A stretch of DNA of 64,000 nt from Vitellaria paradoxa (Eukaryota; Streptophyta; Magnoliopsida; Ericales; Sapotaceae), in the NCBI GenBank assembly GCA_019916065.1, contig CM034243.1:4774001-4838000 (forward strand). The letters run 5' to 3'. Shown here in pieces: positions 10,889-21,650 of this stretch. A program made the translations under genes and the position numbers. The notes beneath the pieces were generated by a model that saw only the letters and a program-made list of their open reading frames with translations, had not been told where the DNA came from and did not search any database. Position 1 is the stretch's first letter. Each line of letters begins with the position of its first letter.

Positions 10889-13800
10889 CTAAACATCAGT
10901 TGTTCGAATCAACTGTTCAACATCTGCTATGGTGCTTCGAGCTTCATCAATGTCCGGGCCTTGTTTCTGATTTGACTCCTCCAACTCAACCTGCAGAAAT
11001 CGTCAATAATGTAGGTTAACAAAGTGCATGTCACAATCCGGAATTTGGTCAAGACATTGTACTATGCAACTGTACATTGAAAACTTGACATGAAAGGAAC
11101 AGCTTTCAAGCAATCCAATTTGGCTTATCTCAGAAGGGTTGACATCCAACACCTTATATAAGAAAGAACCAGTGTCAAGGTAATTCTGGAGAAATTGTCC
11201 CAGTCTCTAGCAGTAGGTACAATGTTGCTTTATTCTTAGCAAACAATTTGACGATAAGATCTCAGAAGAGTTGACATCCAAAACCTTATATAAGAAAGAA
11301 CCCAGTGCCAAGGTAATGCTGGAGAATAAAATTGTCCCAGTCCCTTGCAGTAGGTACAATCCTGCTTTATTCTTAGCAAACTTTGATGGTCTTATCAAGT
11401 TATCAGTAGCAAAAGACTTTTCAAGCTCTACTTCATTTCCTCAATGTAGCTTGCCAAAAGTAAATATATGAGCAACCACTAATTCCAAAAGACAAAATAG
11501 ACCCTTTATCATTATCCAACCACTAGTTGTTCATGCTTTCTAGAGATTGAGATTTTTTTTTTTTTTTTTTTTTTTTTGGGTTCTCTTTTAATTACCCAGT
11601 ACGAGTAATCACTAACCTAGCATTTAGTCTAAGCAAGACCTGGAAAGTTCAATTCCTTGGTTTCCCAGTGAAAAGGAAGTTCAAAACCACTAGGAGTAGG
11701 AACCCTAATAACGCGACATGGTATTGTTGCAACAGGAAGGCCCCATACTAATTTCAACCCTTCTATACTATTCCCCCCAAGTACCATGTAATAGTTGAAG
11801 ATTAACCTGTAGATGACCCTAATCAAGTTAAGATAGCAAATAAGGTAACTGGTTGTAGCGTTTACATGGACAAGTATTTTTCAAGATAAAACGAACAGTT
11901 CATAAGAATTCAAGTAAAGGACAACAATCTGATCCAGCCTAGGAAATAGCACTGTACCTTGACTCCACCACAATTAAGGTAAATTGAAACCCTGGGCTGC
12001 TAACCTGATTAATCAGACCTATTACATTACCTAGTTCCAAGGCCATGAAAATAAAATTAAATTTCATATCCATGTAGTCACTCAGTCCCAAAAGCATGGA
12101 GGTGGAACATAGTTTTAAATACTTACTGAATTATAATGCACCACATAGAAACTTAACTCAATATTTTCCAAATCAAATGGGAGCCAGCTAGTGGGATTTT
12201 TATTTTTTATTTTTAATATTCCACATGGTAAGGACAGTGTCCTCTGTCAAATCACATTAAGCCATGTCTTTCTTCATTAAATTATTATTTTTACCGATGT
12301 TAGTTTCGATTTACTGACCCTCTTGCATTACCCATGATTTAGATGCTATCACTTCTAATTGGTGCATTTACCATTCTTTGTTGTATATGGCCAAATCACC
12401 TTAGCCATTTTTCCTTCAATTTATCATCAATTGGTGCCTCCTCTACTATCTCATGAATCTAATCATTCTTAATCTTATCTTTTCTCGTTTGGCCACACAT
12501 TCACCTCAACATTCTCATATCAGCAACGTTTATTTTGTTAACATGTTTTTTATTTTTATTTTTTTGCCCAACAATCTATACCATACCAGGTTTAATCATT
12601 GTCCTAGAAAACTTTCTTTTTAACCTTGTAAGGTATGCGGCAATAATATGAATAAACAAACAAATGTATAAGCAGAACATCAACTTTGATATCTTCTCTT
12701 TGGGTAGGTCAATCATATTGAGCACATGCACAATCCATTACAGATGACAAAAATACCAAGGTAGCTTTTAGGTCAGCAAGTGAGGCCTCCAAGCGCTTGT
12801 GACAATCAGGAATCATCATCCTAGATTCAGCCAGTACATTTTCCTGCCCAACATAAAAAGGGAAGAAAGTTTTTCAACATAGGAAAGGAAGAAATGTAGC
12901 AAAATAAATCTAATTGCATAAAGTGATAAAAATCTCCCATTTAAATAGTTAGAAGGTGTCTGTTCCACCTTCCAACCAAATCACTCTTAAATTCTTAACC
13001 AGTTAATTAGAGCAGCAAAATCAGTAACAACTAGTCTTCCAATTGGAACAATATCTTGTTTGATAAGATCCATAAATCTATAAGTACTGCTTATATGACA
13101 GAGATCAATGAATAAAGAAAATAAAAGAGGAGAAAAGAAAGAAGAAGTTTCAATCAAGGATGATCAATCTGGTAGTCAAATCACATATGCACCAAATTGA
13201 AAAAAAAAAAAAAAAATAGTGGCTGTCAAAGGACAGTTTCATCAACATTTTACTTTTGGATACAGAAGCACGTGTGTTAGTTGAAAAAGTTATTTTTCAG
13301 CCACAACAAATATATAAACAAAAAGAATACAGAAAAAAGACCCCTAGGAAGATACAACGCGTATTGTTAACATATTTTGGTGTCACTGCAATATTTAAGA
13401 GCAGTTTAGATAATTTTCTTTCTTTTTTCTATGTAAAATACTATAAGGGGCAGGAAAAAACAAAATTTGTATCACAATTTTCACCCAATAAATATTAAGC
13501 TATGTTTTCAAAGAGCTTACAAAAGGGGGAAAATGAATATAAAAAAATCAGTGCAAGTTAAAAGCTAATGGGAACCATGGTATGAAAGCTATGTCAGCTA
13601 GGCTCTATCAAATTTATTATCGTTTAGCAAATGGCTTTGAAAAAGATACTAAACCTTTCTACTTAAGTTACTAACATGTACACATTGTCTTAAGACAAGT
13701 AAACAAGTACAGCCCACTTGGTGGGGCATGATCATCAGTTATCTTTCAATACTTTCAATGACAGAAGTCAATTTTGCCTTCTGCAAATTACAGACTTTTG

Positions 13801-14534
13801 TAGACTAGAGAGAAACCAGTAAATAATCCAAGCAATGTGATCATGAACATGCATATTAAAATCAGTCCTGGCTCATTATGTTTAAGGGGGAAAAAAGACT
13901 CTTCCCTTGGATCATTTTCCAACAGATATCAATCATAAGAATAACGATATGGTTTTCTTCATGAAAGAAATTTTTAATATTTTGCTACTTAGAAGAAGAT
14001 ACAAGCAGTAAACTAAGATGTGCGGGTGATACGCTCGTAGTGTGGACAGCTAACTTCATTCTAATCATGGAAGTTCAACAATAAATTGCAGAAAATGCAT
14101 TCAAGCACATCAAGGAATCAAATTTCACTTGTTGTACCGTAACCCAAAATTTTTGGACTGCCCTGCTTATTAGGAACTCTGTGAAAAAGAAAACTGATAG
14201 TAAACCATGACAAGATGTCCAAAGGACCAAGATGTTAACCCCAAAAGTACGACTATTTTTCCAAACATAGAAACTGCTTAGTTGAGTACAATGATATATA
14301 ACAAGTTATGACAACCATAAGTTTAGCGTTCACCAATAATAATTAGCCAAAATACACAACAAAAAGTAGAAGTGCAAATACCTGCTGCTTAAGGTCATGA
14401 GGATCAGCTCCTTTCTCCTTCATCTCAGCAGTCTTTGCAGCTTCTCTCTCAACCTCTTTCTCATAGGAATGCAGCTCCTTAACAATACGTTTGCAAGTAG
14501 ACGTCTTGATTTTCAAATTTCTAAGAGTTGCCAT
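10889..14534 (-). CDS. TBCA: tubulin-folding cofactor A (TBCA/KIESEL type)
   Basis: Cytosolic chaperone that binds beta-tubulin released from the CCT complex and hands it on for alpha/beta dimer assembly; the Arabidopsis orthologue is KIESEL. Three coding exons, 14534-14382, 12843-12757 and 10990-10889, all in phase 0, give 113 aa, the usual family length. The protein begins MATLRNLKIKTSTCKRIVKE and continues with heptad-like helices, including an EVEREAAKTAEMKEKGADPHD loop and the ENVLAESRMMIPDCHKRLE helix of exon 2, then LEESNQKQGPDIDEARSTI; this fits the three-helix bundle of TBCA. Introns are long (1538 and 1766 bp). A 5'-UTR exon is visible upstream. Assignment is firm on sequence, length and exon layout. 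Confidence 0.95.
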
Positions 14535-14561
14535 ACTAAGCCTGTCGATGGAGACACTTCC

Positions 14562-15680
14562 CTGTTATCCCCACACGCAATGGATCCAGATTATGAAATC
14601 AAACAGTATGCATTTTTTTTCCTTTAAAAAACCCTATAAATTCACAGACTGGTGTGGTTAATTCAATTGCCCACATTCTGTCCCTCATCCCTATCTTTAC
14701 AATGCATGCATATTATAGACTTGGACGAGAAAATCGCAGCTCGTAACGATTAGTATCATGTTATCTTTGACGAGTATGTTTAACACCACACACAAAACAC
14801 AAAGATATATTCCCAAATCATAATAGAGAACATACAATGTTGCAGTGTTAACAAACTAAACATAATGCCAATAATAATAATAATAATAATAATAAAGGCA
14901 TAATTACCTTTTTATCCCTGTATTTAAAGTAAAATCACTTGCACACTCTGAATTTTAAAAACCTGCTGTTGCATCCCTTATATTTTGAATTAAAGTGAAA
15001 ATGTAAAAAAATCCATTAAACATAACGGTTTTTGACTCTAACTAAATTTAAAAATTACATTAATACCCTTATAGTTTATATTACCTATAATTATATCCCT
15101 AATTTTATTTGGTTTTTAATGGATATTTTTGCCTCCTTACTTGAAAATTTTAACGCCATTTACAAATTCATACAAGAGATAATATATTTTTAAAATTCAG
15201 GGGTGTTAGCGATTTCCACCTTAATTATAAGGTAAAAATGCAATTATCTCAAAAACAATTGAATAAATAAATAACATCATAATAATAACACATAAAATTT
15301 GCAAAAACATAGTATTGCAGGCCTTGGCAAGGAATTTGGCAATGAAATTTTCATGATTCTGAGATAATTAACAACCGAACCTTAAACTTCAACCCCAAAC
15401 AAAAGATTCAGCGAGGTGTAATATTACAAATTTAGAATACAGTTCAGACCACACACGCAGCACCAAATAATCGTAATGTCGATAACGTGGAGCAGAAAAA
15501 GCTAAACCCAAATTTGCGTTTGATCTATTCAATTCTCGCTTCAAACATTTCCCCCAGTTGTCTTGGGAACCGAACAGGGGATTAGGGTTTTACGTCTAGT
15601 GTAAAACTCGTAAATTGCAAACAAAAACAAATATGAGAAGCCAGAGAAGAGGGAGGGAAAGAATGAGCGAGCGAGCTTAC
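14562..15680 (-). other. 5'-UTR intron of the cofactor A gene
   Basis: A strong donor (GGAAG then GTAAGC) ends a leader exon at 15681 and a GATAACAG acceptor lies at 14562, 28 bp before the ATG; a second CGACAG acceptor lies at 14542. The intervening 1.1 kb has no ORF. It holds an (AAT)n run near 14867-14893 and an inverted-repeat element. Leader-exon sequence runs upstream to roughly 15770. A 5'-UTR intron is common in constitutively expressed plant genes; expression is not visible here. Confidence 0.6.
14894..15255. repeat. inverted-repeat element inside the 5'-UTR intron
   Basis: The left end (GGCATAATTACCTTTTTA) and the reverse complement of the right end (GATAATTGCATTTTTACC) are related, and both arms contain the GAATTTTAAAAA block, giving a 360-bp imperfect foldback. 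It is a candidate non-autonomous DNA transposon. Confidence 0.5.
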
Positions 15681-16100
15681 CTTCCAAATGAATAGATCTA
15701 CCTGACAGAGTGTTTCGAACTTCTCACTTGTTCGGATCTTTCTACTCTCTGAGTAGGGCGCAATTTAGCAGCTGCAAGGTCTGTAGCTGCTATCAACTTG
15801 TTTTTTTTTTTTTTTTTTGGCTTTTTTTAAATTAATAAATTTAACCGCTTACATTTTATTTTTTTTAAAGTTTAAGAGAGCGTTTAGGGTTTAAAAAAAA
15901 AAAATTAGAAAGTGAAATTGATATGATGTGAAAATGACAGATAGTAGAATTTAATTGGAGAGATTTGAAAATTTTTTTTATTTTTTAATTCCAAACGAAC
16001 CCTAAATGATAAAAATATCAAATTAGTAAAAAAAAATTATCTATTAAAATATTAACTCTTTTTTTCTCTTGTCAGATACCAAAAAAAAGTTAAATTTTTT

Positions 16101-16235
16101 AGGGCCATCTGGTGCCTCAAATTTTTTTAAAAAATTTTAAAAATTTTTAAATTTCTCTAATTAAATTTTGTTACATGTCACTTTTATATCACATCAATAC
16201 CAACATTTAATTTTTTGACACACCAAACAGCCCCT
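16101..16235. mobile_element. short MITE
   Basis: A 135-bp segment starts AGGGCCATCTGGTG and ends CACCAAACAGCCCCT, terminal inverted repeats with a few mismatches around an A/T core. No coding capacity. Confidence 0.55.
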
Positions 16236-16261
16236 TAATAATTAACTAGTAACCAATTACC

Positions 16262-18335
16262 AAAAAAAATAGGTAAATTACACTTACACTCCTGGACATT
16301 TGGATAAATACACATACACCCCCTAAACTTTTGAAAATTATAAAAACCTCTCTTAATTTGAAATGTTACTAACCAAGACCTTATTCCGTTATGACGCTGT
16401 TAAATTTTGAATTAAAATAACAAAACTACCCTTACCAACAGAAATAAATCTGCACGAATGAGATTCCTCATTCGATTAAAATGACGAAACTACCCTTGCC
16501 AACAGAAGGGGTCTAGCATGTTTCGTCACCTGCACGGAAATCATTTGGTGGGTCCCATAGTAAAATAAAAATAAAAATAAAAACAAAAAATAAAATAAAA
16601 TAAAAACGCATAAAATAAAAATAAAAACAAATGTTTTTTGCTCTTTAATTTTTGGATTTTTTTAAATAATTAAATTTACTCTTTTAAGTTTTAATTTTTT
16701 AAACCATAAAGAATAAAAATTTTAATTTAATCTCATTCGGTGGGTCCCACAGTAAAATAAAAATAAACACAAAAAATAAAAAATAATAATAAAATAAAAC
16801 ACATAATATAAAAATAAAAACAAATGTTTTTAGCTTTTTTATTTTTTGTATTTTTTTAAATAATTAAATTTACTCTTTGAAGTTTTAATTTTTTAAATCA
16901 TAAAGAATAAAAATGTTAATTTAATAAAAATTAAATTGTTAGGTATCATTTGGTTTATTTTTTTATTTTTTTGTTTTCTATTTTTTATTTTAAACTCATT
17001 TTTTACTTTGTACTTTTGAAAATACTTAGCTACTTGAGTTTTCAAATTTGTTGTAGAAAATAGAAAATAAGTTTCACACATGAAATGAAAAATGATAAAA
17101 AGTTATTTTTAATAAATTTTTTTATTATTATTTTTTTATTAGTTTTACTTTTTTGTCATTTTTTATTTCATGTGTAAGCTTACTTTCTATTTTTTATAAC
17201 AAATTTGAAAACCCAAGTAGCTAAGTATTTTCAAAAGTATAAAATAAAAAAATGAGTTTAATAATATTTAAAATTTAGTTTTAATATATTTAAATTAAAA
17301 ATTAAAAATAATATTCTTTAAAATTTTAATTTTAAAGAATAAATATTTAAATTAAAATTTTAATTTTTTTACGAAAAAATTCAATTTTAATGTACTTAAA
17401 ACTTAAAATTTAATTTTGAGATATTTTCTTTGGTCTTTGAGAAATAAAAAAATTAAATTTTTAATAACTAAGGTGACATTGGGTTTACTTTTTTATTTTT
17501 TGTTTTTATTTTTTAAACTTTTTTGGTGACACATTTTTTGTCTTTTTTGGTGTTTGAGAAGTAAAAACAATAATTTTTTGTTTTCTATTATTTAATATGA
17601 TTAAACTCATTTTTTATTTTGTACTTTTGAAAATACTTGGCTACTTGGATTTTCAAATTCGTAAAAAATAGAAAATAAGCTTACACATGAAATAAAAATG
17701 ACAAAAAGTAAAAATAACAAAAAAATTTGTTAAAAATAACTTTTGTCATTTTTCATTTTATGTGTAAACTTATTTTCTTTTTTCTATAACAAATTTGAAA
17801 ACCCAAGTAGCTAAGTATTTTCAAAAGTACAAAATAAAAAAATAGGTTTAAAATAAAAAATAGAAAACAAAAAAAAAAAACCAAATAATACCTAACATTT
17901 TAACTTTTCTTAAATTAACATTTTTATTCTTTATGATTTAAAAAATTAAAACTTAAAAGAGTAAATTTAATTATTTAAAAAATCCAAAAATTAAAGAGCT
18001 AAAAAAAATTATTTTTATTTTTATTTTATGTGTTTTTATTTTATTTGTATTTGTATTTTTTGTTTTTATTTTTATTTTTATTTTTAATTTACTGTGGGAC
18101 TCACCAAATAATTTTCATGTAGGTGACGAGGCGTGCCAAACCCCTTCGGTTGACAAGGGTAGTTTCATCATTTTGGTTCAAAATTTAACAGCGTCGGGCG
18201 TAATAGTAACAGAAGGGGGGTCTGAGTTAGTAACATTTCAAAATAAGGGAGATTTTTGTAATTTTTAAAAGTTTAGGGAGTGTATGTGTATTTATCCAAA
18301 TGTCTAGGGGTATAAGTGTAATTTATCCCAAAAAA
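16262..18335. mobile_element. 2.07-kb nested foldback (long inverted-repeat) element
   Basis: The left arm (from 16266, GGTAAATTACACTTACAC) is matched in inverted orientation by the right arm ending near 18330. Shared blocks include GACATTTGGATAAATACACA, GAAATGTTACTAA, TGGGTCCCA-like and AAATAATTAAATTTACTC. Each arm is about 400-450 bp. The left arm also contains a direct duplication of about 190 bp (about 16540-16725 and 16730-16915). The centre, 16938-17900, is a second inverted-repeat element with termini TAGGTATCATTTGGTTT and AAACCAAATAATACCTA, itself built of further inverted copies. There is no transposase ORF. Long arms suggest a MULE-like or foldback element; I found no clean target duplication. 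Confidence 0.65.
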
Positions 18336-18777
18336 TTAACATTTTTTCTTCCCAAACCCTACCTAAACATGGGTTAATCAGTTGGCTAATAGAGTGCTGC
18401 CACGTAAGAGAAAAAAATTAATTATCATTTTAGTTTTCTTTTTCTTTCTTTCTTTTTTTTTTTTGGTAGCAACAAAAACAAAGAAGAATTTTCGTAATAC
18501 AATTAATTTCTTATCCGTACTTGACCTGTGTGGCTGAGTTCTAAGAAATAAAATGTCCCCTAATATGTTGTTGAGAAAATTGTCGATCACATTTGAAATA
18601 ATAACTTGGGTAAAAATCACTTACCTTAATATTTGAAATTTTAAAATTTTAACAGTTAAATTTCTTATATCTTAAAAATAAATCGTTACTATCGTAAAAT
18701 TAAAACTTTTGACAACAAAAATATTTCACGGGTGCGTTTTTCATTAATTTGAATAATTAAACTTTGATTTTCTTTTT

Positions 18778-18903
18778 TTTTTTTTTTTTTTTTGAAAGGT
18801 GAATTTTTTTTTTTTTTTTTTTAAGGGGAGGGGGAAGACTCGAACTCGAGTCATGAGCGGGCAGGAAAGGCTCTTAACCACCGAGCTAAAGGCCACGCTC
18901 ACT
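18778..18903 (-). mobile_element. tRNA-derived SINE with 18-bp target-site duplication
   Basis: On the minus strand a pol III-type unit runs from 18903: an A-box-like TTAGCTCGGTGG at 18889-18878 and a B-box-like AGTTCGAGTCT at 18846-18836, followed by a pyrimidine-rich stretch and two poly(A) tracts (forward poly-T, 18804-18822 and 18771-18793). It is bracketed by direct repeats AACTTTGATTTTCTTTTT at 18760-18777 and 18904-18921. The box spacing, A-rich 3' end and long duplication are the hallmarks of LINE-driven SINE retroposition. The body is only about 70 bp before the tail. It does not fold as a functional tRNA gene, and I cannot name the family. Confidence 0.8.
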
Positions 18904-18921
18904 AACTTTGATTTTCTTTTT

Positions 18922-21640
18922 GTTCGGTGCATTTTAGACTTTTTTTTTTCCTTTTAAAACTAAATTTTAGACTAAAATATGACAATACAATAAATTTTTG
19001 AGGATAATTTTTAAAAAGTTTAAAAATTTAACACTAAATTGTGACATATACATACACTGCACCAAAAAAAAGACAATAGCAAATGAATAATAGGTTTGAT
19101 TACCAAAACTATATGAGGAGCTCAAAAATGGATATGTATTTTTTAAAAAAAGTTCATTTATGGTATATGATTTATTTTTCCAGATTCAAAATTAAGAATA
19201 TTTTTATAAGTTAGAATAATTGAAATTTTGTTAGAAAAATAATTATTTCTTATTATAAAAATTTAAATTATATCGATAGAATAAAAAGTCATTATTTATT
19301 ATAAAAAAATTAAATTATATTAATAGATTTTTTTAATAATAAGCAAAAGTAATTTATAAAATCAATAAATCGAAAGTAATTTTGTCATTTAAATGACATC
19401 AAAACAAACAAAAACAAATAAAAAGAAAAAAGAAAAACAAAATGTCATCATCCATATATACGTAATAATTTCTTCATTCATATTTAGACTAAAATATGCT
19501 TCACATCAGCACTAAGAAAATATTTGAATAACATATAAATTTGATTTGGGCTACCAAAATTTAAATATTTTTTTTAGTATGCTTAGTAACTTTTAAGCAT
19601 ATTATTTACATTTAAATTTAAAAATAAAAAAAAAACATTATATATCCATGCTAAAAAATAAATACAATAATATATAAACTTATTTTAGACTATCAAAATG
19701 TGATTTTTTTTCTTTAAATATGAATAATACGTGTAAAATTTAGCAACCTAAAAAAAAATACATTTTGGTGGTCTAAAATAAATTTATACATTTTTTTTTT
19801 GGCGTAGTGGTTTTTAATTTAAATATAAATAAAATACCTAAAAATTACCAACCAAAAAATCAAATTTCGAGAAAAGCTACCTGCACCAGCAAATCCATAT
19901 TTCACACATTTAGAGGAAGGATACATGCACTAGCAATTAAATTCATAATTTCAACTCCAATATTTCGGGGAAAAAACACATTTTGAAATTCTAAAGTAGT
20001 AGATAATGTGTTTGGTATAGTAAAAAATAAGATAAATTGAGATAAAATGTGGTTTGAGATTAATTTTGGTGCATTTTTTCTGAATAGTAGCAAACCGTTC
20101 AAACCGTGAGAACGGTTTTCCACATCCGTTCTCACGGATTCAAAAAAATTCACATAAAACAGCAATAATGATATTCATTTGAAAATATTCGACACGAAAA
20201 ATATGATTGTAAAAAAAATTTATGCATTCGATTAATTTCTTTTCCAGGTTTTTTATTTTTTTAGCGAAATATTGAAATTTTTTGAAATTAATAATGGTGT
20301 GAATTTGAGTAATATAGAGGTTGTTGGAGATTTATAGTGATTTATTTTGTTTGTTGGAGGTCCAAATGCAATTATTAATAGATTTATGTGACATTGATCA
20401 TCTAATATGGGCTTTAAAAAAATTTCTCAAAAACAAAAATAAAAATACAAAAATAGAATATACAGCAAAGGAATCACACAAAATAAGTAGCTAAACCAGG
20501 TATGTCTCCTTTTTAGGCACCAAATATATAGGGGTAAGATATTTGTTAAAAATTGGATTGAAATATAGTCCTAATAAATTTTAGATTGTACTATTCACTA
20601 TGACGAAATTCCTAGTGAGATTTTCTGTCACTATATAATGTCCTCCATTTTTTTCACAACAAAGTTAGCAACTTTTTCAGCAAACACACTACTATAATAT
20701 TGTGTCATCTACAATACCTAACAACATCAAGTGACCTATCCTACTTGACTTTTGTTAACCTCTAAGGATTAGGTGAGTTAGTTTTGATTTTTAGGAGTTA
20801 GAGGTTTACTATTCCAAACTCCTAAAGTTGATTCTTCTCCCTAACAATTATTGGGGCTAGTCCCCAGGCGCAAAGGGTGGTAAAGTTAGTAGGACAGGCC
20901 TCATTAACTAGATAAACCATATTCAATTCTTGAGGGTGGGTCCAAATCTCTACCGCTACGCGATTCCACGACTTACCACTGTGCATGTTGAGGGTCAGTA
21001 TGTATAGCACAAATTAAGAGAAATTCACTGTCTAAAGATTTGGCTAGAGAGTAAGTTTCTCAGGATCATCCTTTTTTTTTTTTTAACATGACTTTTGATC
21101 CCAAGCTATAGCATTGCTATACTCATTCCACTGTATTCCATTCACTTCGTTTAGGCATTATACCTCTTTTCGAATGCCTGAATGTAATGAGTATGTGTTA
21201 CAACTCTAACAAATTTTAACTATTTCTTTATATATACACGTATGTATAGTAATTGAATCAATTAACTTTTAGTGGATTTGAAAAATGCTATTCTATCCTG
21301 GAATTTTGTCAAAAAAGGTAACTAAAATGATATAACAGTACTAGTTTCTAAATAAATTACATCTCCATAATTTTTTGAATGATAAATGCACTTTAACTCC
21401 CTTGTCCTATTGAAGATTTTTAATTATGCAACATTACTCCTTGAATTATTTCCCAGCGTAATGCTGTACAAAAAGAAAGAAAAATCTTCCATAAAAAATA
21501 AAAAATCAAAATAATGTGACAAATTAAAGTGGTGATTCAATTAATTTAAAATTAAAAAAAGAATCATAAAAGTCGTCCTATAATTATAAAAATGGCCAAC
21601 AATGATCCCTAACCGATTGTCTTTTTTCTTTTGATGGGTA
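18922..21640. other. AT-rich intergenic DNA
   Basis: No gene is supported. This spacer upstream-to-downstream of the glycosyltransferase contains A/T tracts and the repeat at 20005-20355. A less AT-rich patch at 20820-21010 looks like an old repeat but has no clear box motifs or gene content. Confidence 0.5.
20005..20355. repeat. dispersed repeat with hairpin, inverted copy of 8430-8785
   Basis: It aligns to the reverse complement of 8430-8785. It contains a perfect 12-bp inverted repeat, CCGTGAGAACGG at 20103-20114 and CCGTTCTCACGG at 20125-20136, separated by 10 bases. In the 8.4-kb copy the second arm is degenerate. Confidence 0.65.
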
Positions 21641-21650
21641 CCTAACGGTC

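Noticed and set aside
18836..18889. Functional tRNA gene
   Set aside because: A and B boxes are present but the arms do not pair as a cloverleaf; poly(A) tail and target duplication identify a SINE.
20822..21010. Less AT-rich patch that might be a tRNA-derived SINE
   Set aside because: A phrase GCGTAGCGGTAGAG resembles an A-box but there is no convincing B-box, tail or target duplication.
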